Source of the DNA: an uncultured Ellagibacter sp.
GTDB taxonomy: Bacteria; Actinomycetota; Coriobacteriia; Coriobacteriales; Eggerthellaceae
Length of the DNA stretch: 16,007 bases
Reading direction: 5' to 3'
NCBI GenBank assembly: GCA_934661105.1
Contig: CAKUIV010000034.1
Location: 1 to 16,007 of the forward strand
The position numbers and the translations under genes were made by a program. The notes under the pieces are model-generated. The model had not been told where the DNA came from and did no database searches. It saw only the letters and a program-made list of their open reading frames with translations. Below, piece after piece: positions 14,056 through 16,007 of this stretch. Position 1 is the first letter of the stretch; every line of letters begins with the position of its first letter.

Positions 14056-15705
14056 ATGGGAGAAACGCCCGAACGCGTGGCGTGCGCCACATGCGTGCAC
14101 GCCGGATTGGATTCAAGCATGACCGACCATAAGGCACATACCGCACCTGCGTCCGAGGGGAAGCCCTCCGAGCAGGCTCCCATCTATATCAGCGAGGTGC
14201 AGGGGCATCAGGCGCGCTATCGCAAGCTCGTGCAGTTCACAAGCTCGTCGACGAAGGCGGCCGGTGCCATGCTCCTCGGCGCCATCGTGGCGCTTGTCGT
14301 GGCGAACACTTCCGCGAGCGGTCCGTTCGCGGAGTTCTGGCACACCGAAGTGGGTTTCATCTTCGGCGATAACCACGCAACGCTGTCGCTCTCGCACATC
14401 ATCAACGACGTGTTCATGGCGGTGTTCTTCCTGCTCGTCGGCCTGGAGATCAAGTACGAGATGACGGTAGGCGAGCTCACCAACATCCGCCAGGCGATCC
14501 TGCCTATCGTCGCTGCGATCGGGGGCGTGCTCGCCCCTATCGCGATTTACGCGGCGTTCAACGCCGGCAGTCCTGAAACCGCGGGTGGATGGGGCGTTCC
14601 CACCGCTACCGACATCGCGTTCGCGCTCGGCATCCTGGCGCTTCTAGGCAACCGCGTGCCCAACGGCGTGCGCGTGTTTTTGAGCACGCTCGCCGTGGCC
14701 GACGACATCATCGCCATCCTCGTGATCGCGGTGTTCTACGGACAGAGCCCGTCGTTGTTCTGGCTTGCGTGTGCGGCGGTCGTGTTCTGTGTGCTTTTGC
14801 TCATGAACAAGAGCCATGTGTATTCGTTGTACGCGTATCTGCTGGTCGGAGCCGTGTTGTGGTACTGCGTGTTCATGTCTGGCGTTCATTCGACCATCGC
14901 TGGCGTTCTTTTGGCCTTCACCATCCCGTCGGGGTCGCGCGTGAATCTGAAGAGCTTCGTGCGCTGGTCCGACCAGAAGGTGAACGAAGCGAAAAGCTCG
15001 TTCGACGCGCAAGCGCCCGTCATCGGCCAGGAAGAGTACCTCGAAACGGTGTCGTCGCTTTCGCGCGTGGCCAAGCAAGTCGTGCCGCCCGCGACGCGGC
15101 TCGAGCATCTGCTTTACCCGTGGGTGTACTTCGGCATCCTGCCCCTGTTCGCGCTCACCAACGCCAACGTGGGCCTTGTCGGCGCCGACGTCGCGACGTT
15201 GCTCTTAAGCCCGGCGCTGCTCGGCGTTTTCTTCGGGCTCGTGGTGGGCAAGCCGCTCGGCATCGTGGCGGCGAGCTTCATCGTGGTGAAGTCGAAGGTG
15301 GCGAGCCTGCCTGAAAACGTGAACTGGATGCATATGGTTGGGGCTGCGATTCTGGGCGGCGTCGGCTTCACGATGTCGATCTTCGTGGCGAACCTGGCGT
15401 TTACGGACGTCACCGCGATAGCCGCGGCGAAGCTCGGAATCCTTGCCGCGTCTCTGGTTGCAGGCGTGGCGGGCTTCACGTTCCTCGCTTTGCAGGCGAA
15501 GTCGGCACGAGCGCGCGGTGTGGCCTACATGTCGCTTGGCCCGAGCGAGATGCGCCGCCAGACGGCGGGCGAGGAAGCGAACGTCGCATCCGAGAAGCTG
15601 CTGAGCGAGATCGACGACCCTGAGGTCATCCGCGGTGTGGAGCGCGCGCTCGCGAGCTGCGACGGCATCGCTGAAGTGGCCGTGCAGCTGGACAAAAGGG
15701 AATAG
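14056..15705 (+). CDS. nhaA: Na+/H+ antiporter NhaA with C-terminal extension
   Basis: Inner-membrane antiporter that expels Na+ in exchange for H+, giving pH and salt balance. The NhaA core spans about residues 56-480. The transport residues are all visible: D186 in ATDIAFALG (E. coli D133), the pair D216-D217 in LAVADDIIA (E. coli D163-D164) and K399 in VGKPLGI (E. coli K300). An extended hydrophilic loop (about 295-350) occurs in many Gram-positive NhaA proteins. Residues about 481-549 form a polar cytoplasmic tail of unknown role, so the 549-residue chain far exceeds the 388 of E. coli. The start is uncertain: the first 21 residues do not resemble NhaA, and the ATG at 14119 (MTDHKAH) is equally possible. 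Neither start has an ideal ribosome binding site. Confidence 0.94.
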   Translation: MGETPERVACATCVHAGLDSSMTDHKAHTAPASEGKPSEQAPIYISEVQGHQARYRKLVQFTSSSTKAAGAMLLGAIVALVVANTSASGPFAEFWHTEVGFIFGDNHATLSLSHIINDVFMAVFFLLVGLEIKYEMTVGELTNIRQAILPIVAAIGGVLAPIAIYAAFNAGSPETAGGWGVPTATDIAFALGILALLGNRVPNGVRVFLSTLAVADDIIAILVIAVFYGQSPSLFWLACAAVVFCVLLLMNKSHVYSLYAYLLVGAVLWYCVFMSGVHSTIAGVLLAFTIPSGSRVNLKSFVRWSDQKVNEAKSSFDAQAPVIGQEEYLETVSSLSRVAKQVVPPATRLEHLLYPWVYFGILPLFALTNANVGLVGADVATLLLSPALLGVFFGLVVGKPLGIVAASFIVVKSKVASLPENVNWMHMVGAAILGGVGFTMSIFVANLAFTDVTAIAAAKLGILAASLVAGVAGFTFLALQAKSARARGVAYMSLGPSEMRRQTAGEEANVASEKLLSEIDDPEVIRGVERALASCDGIAEVAVQLDKRE

Positions 15706-15784
15706 CGCCGGCTTTCGCGTCGACAGCGGTCTTGAGGACGGCGCCGCAATGCGCAGTCGACTCCGGAAATCCGCTCTGGCGTGG

Positions 15785-15933
15785 TTTCTGCCAGGAAAGT
15801 GGAATTTAGGGTCGCGGGCTGAAGAAATCGCGCTATCTCGCTTAGCTCGACCTGGGGAAACGGGGAATGTCGTCTTCTTGGTGAAGCGACATTCCCCGTC
15901 AATCGACCCTAAATTCCACTTTCCTGGCAGAAA
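15785..15933. repeat. Nested inverted-repeat element
   Basis: The outer arms, 15785-15814 and 15904-15933, are perfect 30-bp inverted copies. Inside, 15860-15872 and 15887-15899 form a second perfect 13-bp inverted pair, and CTTC/GAAG (15874-15877 with 15883-15886) closes a third short stem around TTGGT. The layout is asymmetric: 45 bases lie between the stems on the left but only four on the right. No T run follows, so it is not an ordinary terminator. It has no credible coding content; open frames across it are by-products of the repeat. It resembles a MITE-like or REP-like dispersed element. I cannot see other copies in this window. Confidence 0.85.
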
Positions 15934-15957
15934 GGGGGTGCGGACGATTTCCTGGAC
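15934..15957 (-). mobile_element. Possible terminal end of an IS3-family element
   Basis: The bases between the transposase stop and the repeat arm include GGGGGTGCGGACGATTTCC and are unlike the flanking repeat. They fit the position of an IS3-type terminal inverted repeat, a few tens of bases after the orfB stop. The other end lies outside the window, so the exact tip cannot be fixed. Confidence 0.4.
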
Positions 15958-15960
15958 CAC

Positions 15961-16007
15961 CTACGCGGCGTAGCCCAGGCTCCTGCGGTACTCGTTCGGG
16001 CTCATCC
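15961..16007 (-). CDS. IS3-family transposase (orfB), C-terminal end only
   Basis: The minus strand reads MSPNEYRRSLGYAA and then TAG at 15963-15961, with two further bases to the window edge. The SP-x-EYR-x-SLG ending is characteristic of the extreme C-terminus of IS3-family OrfB transposases (DDE integrase type), whose last residues usually follow a glycine-rich SLG-x motif. Only 14 residues are visible, so the catalytic domain, intactness and subgroup cannot be judged. The adjacent 15934-15957 segment fits the element end. The assignment rests on this short but distinctive ending and on its position next to a repeat. Confidence 0.7.
   Translation of the reverse strand, partial: MSPNEYRRSLGYAA

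Noticed and set aside
15705..15744. GCGCCG/CGGCGC pair after nhaA as a terminator
   Set aside because: Only six pairs with a loop of about 28 bases and no T run. No convincing nhaA terminator was found.
15635..15973. A small plus-strand protein gene across the end of nhaA and the palindrome
   Set aside because: It overlaps nhaA in another frame, and its two similar-looking segments (LPGKWNLGS and DPKFHFPGR) are just the two inverted repeat arms being translated.

Overview
The window reads as chromosomal DNA from a high-GC Gram-positive bacterium, most likely a coriobacterium of the Eggerthellaceae type (Slackia/Eggerthella/Gordonibacter relatives). This is inferred from GC-rich codon use, the S4/alpha/L17 gene order, the character of the proteins and the IS3-type transposase end. 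I could not run a search, so the genus is a guess. Most genes are ordinary housekeeping genes. The less usual material lies in the intergenic regions and at the right edge.

Layout. (1) 7-2108: the tail of the ribosomal alpha operon (rpsD, rpoA, rplQ), closed by a strong terminator. L17 carries a long charged tail. (2) 2189-3043: ecfT, the membrane subunit of an ECF vitamin/metal transporter. It has no ATPase genes beside it and a probable leaderless promoter. (3) 3205-4506: eno with its own promoter and a terminator. (4) 4729-6513: moeA and mog, the last steps of molybdenum cofactor synthesis, behind a promoter that overlaps a perfect palindrome and is followed at once by an intrinsic-terminator hairpin. 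(5) 6646-10019: alr, a family 4 uracil-DNA glycosylase and folC, tightly packed and ending in a terminator. (6) 10208-12858: the cytochrome bd oxidase genes cydA and cydB plus a 61-residue two-helix membrane protein, behind an AT-rich promoter full of inverted repeats. (7) On the minus strand, 12951-13799: acpP (acyl carrier protein) and hpf (ribosome hibernation factor). A bidirectional terminator separates them from the cyd genes. The hpf leader holds a 12-codon reading frame directly in front of a terminator-like hairpin. (8) 14056-15705: nhaA, a Na+/H+ antiporter with a C-terminal cytoplasmic extension. (9) 15785-16007: a nested inverted-repeat element whose outer edge abuts the 3' end of an IS3-family transposase gene that runs off the window.

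How the genes fit together. The first block makes the transcription and translation machinery, and hpf parks ribosomes in stationary phase. CydAB gives a high-affinity quinol oxidase able to remove oxygen and build proton motive force, while NhaA spends that force on Na+/pH balance. MoeA and Mog supply cofactor for the molybdoenzymes that are abundant in this bacterial group. Alr, FolC and AcpP serve the cell wall, folate and fatty acids.

No tRNA, rRNA, CRISPR array or prophage was seen, and no gene-free stretch exceeds 300 bases. I found no convincing new multi-gene system. The best candidates for undescribed biology are the small cyd-linked membrane protein, the cyd and moeA control regions, the hpf leader and the palindromic element beside the IS.
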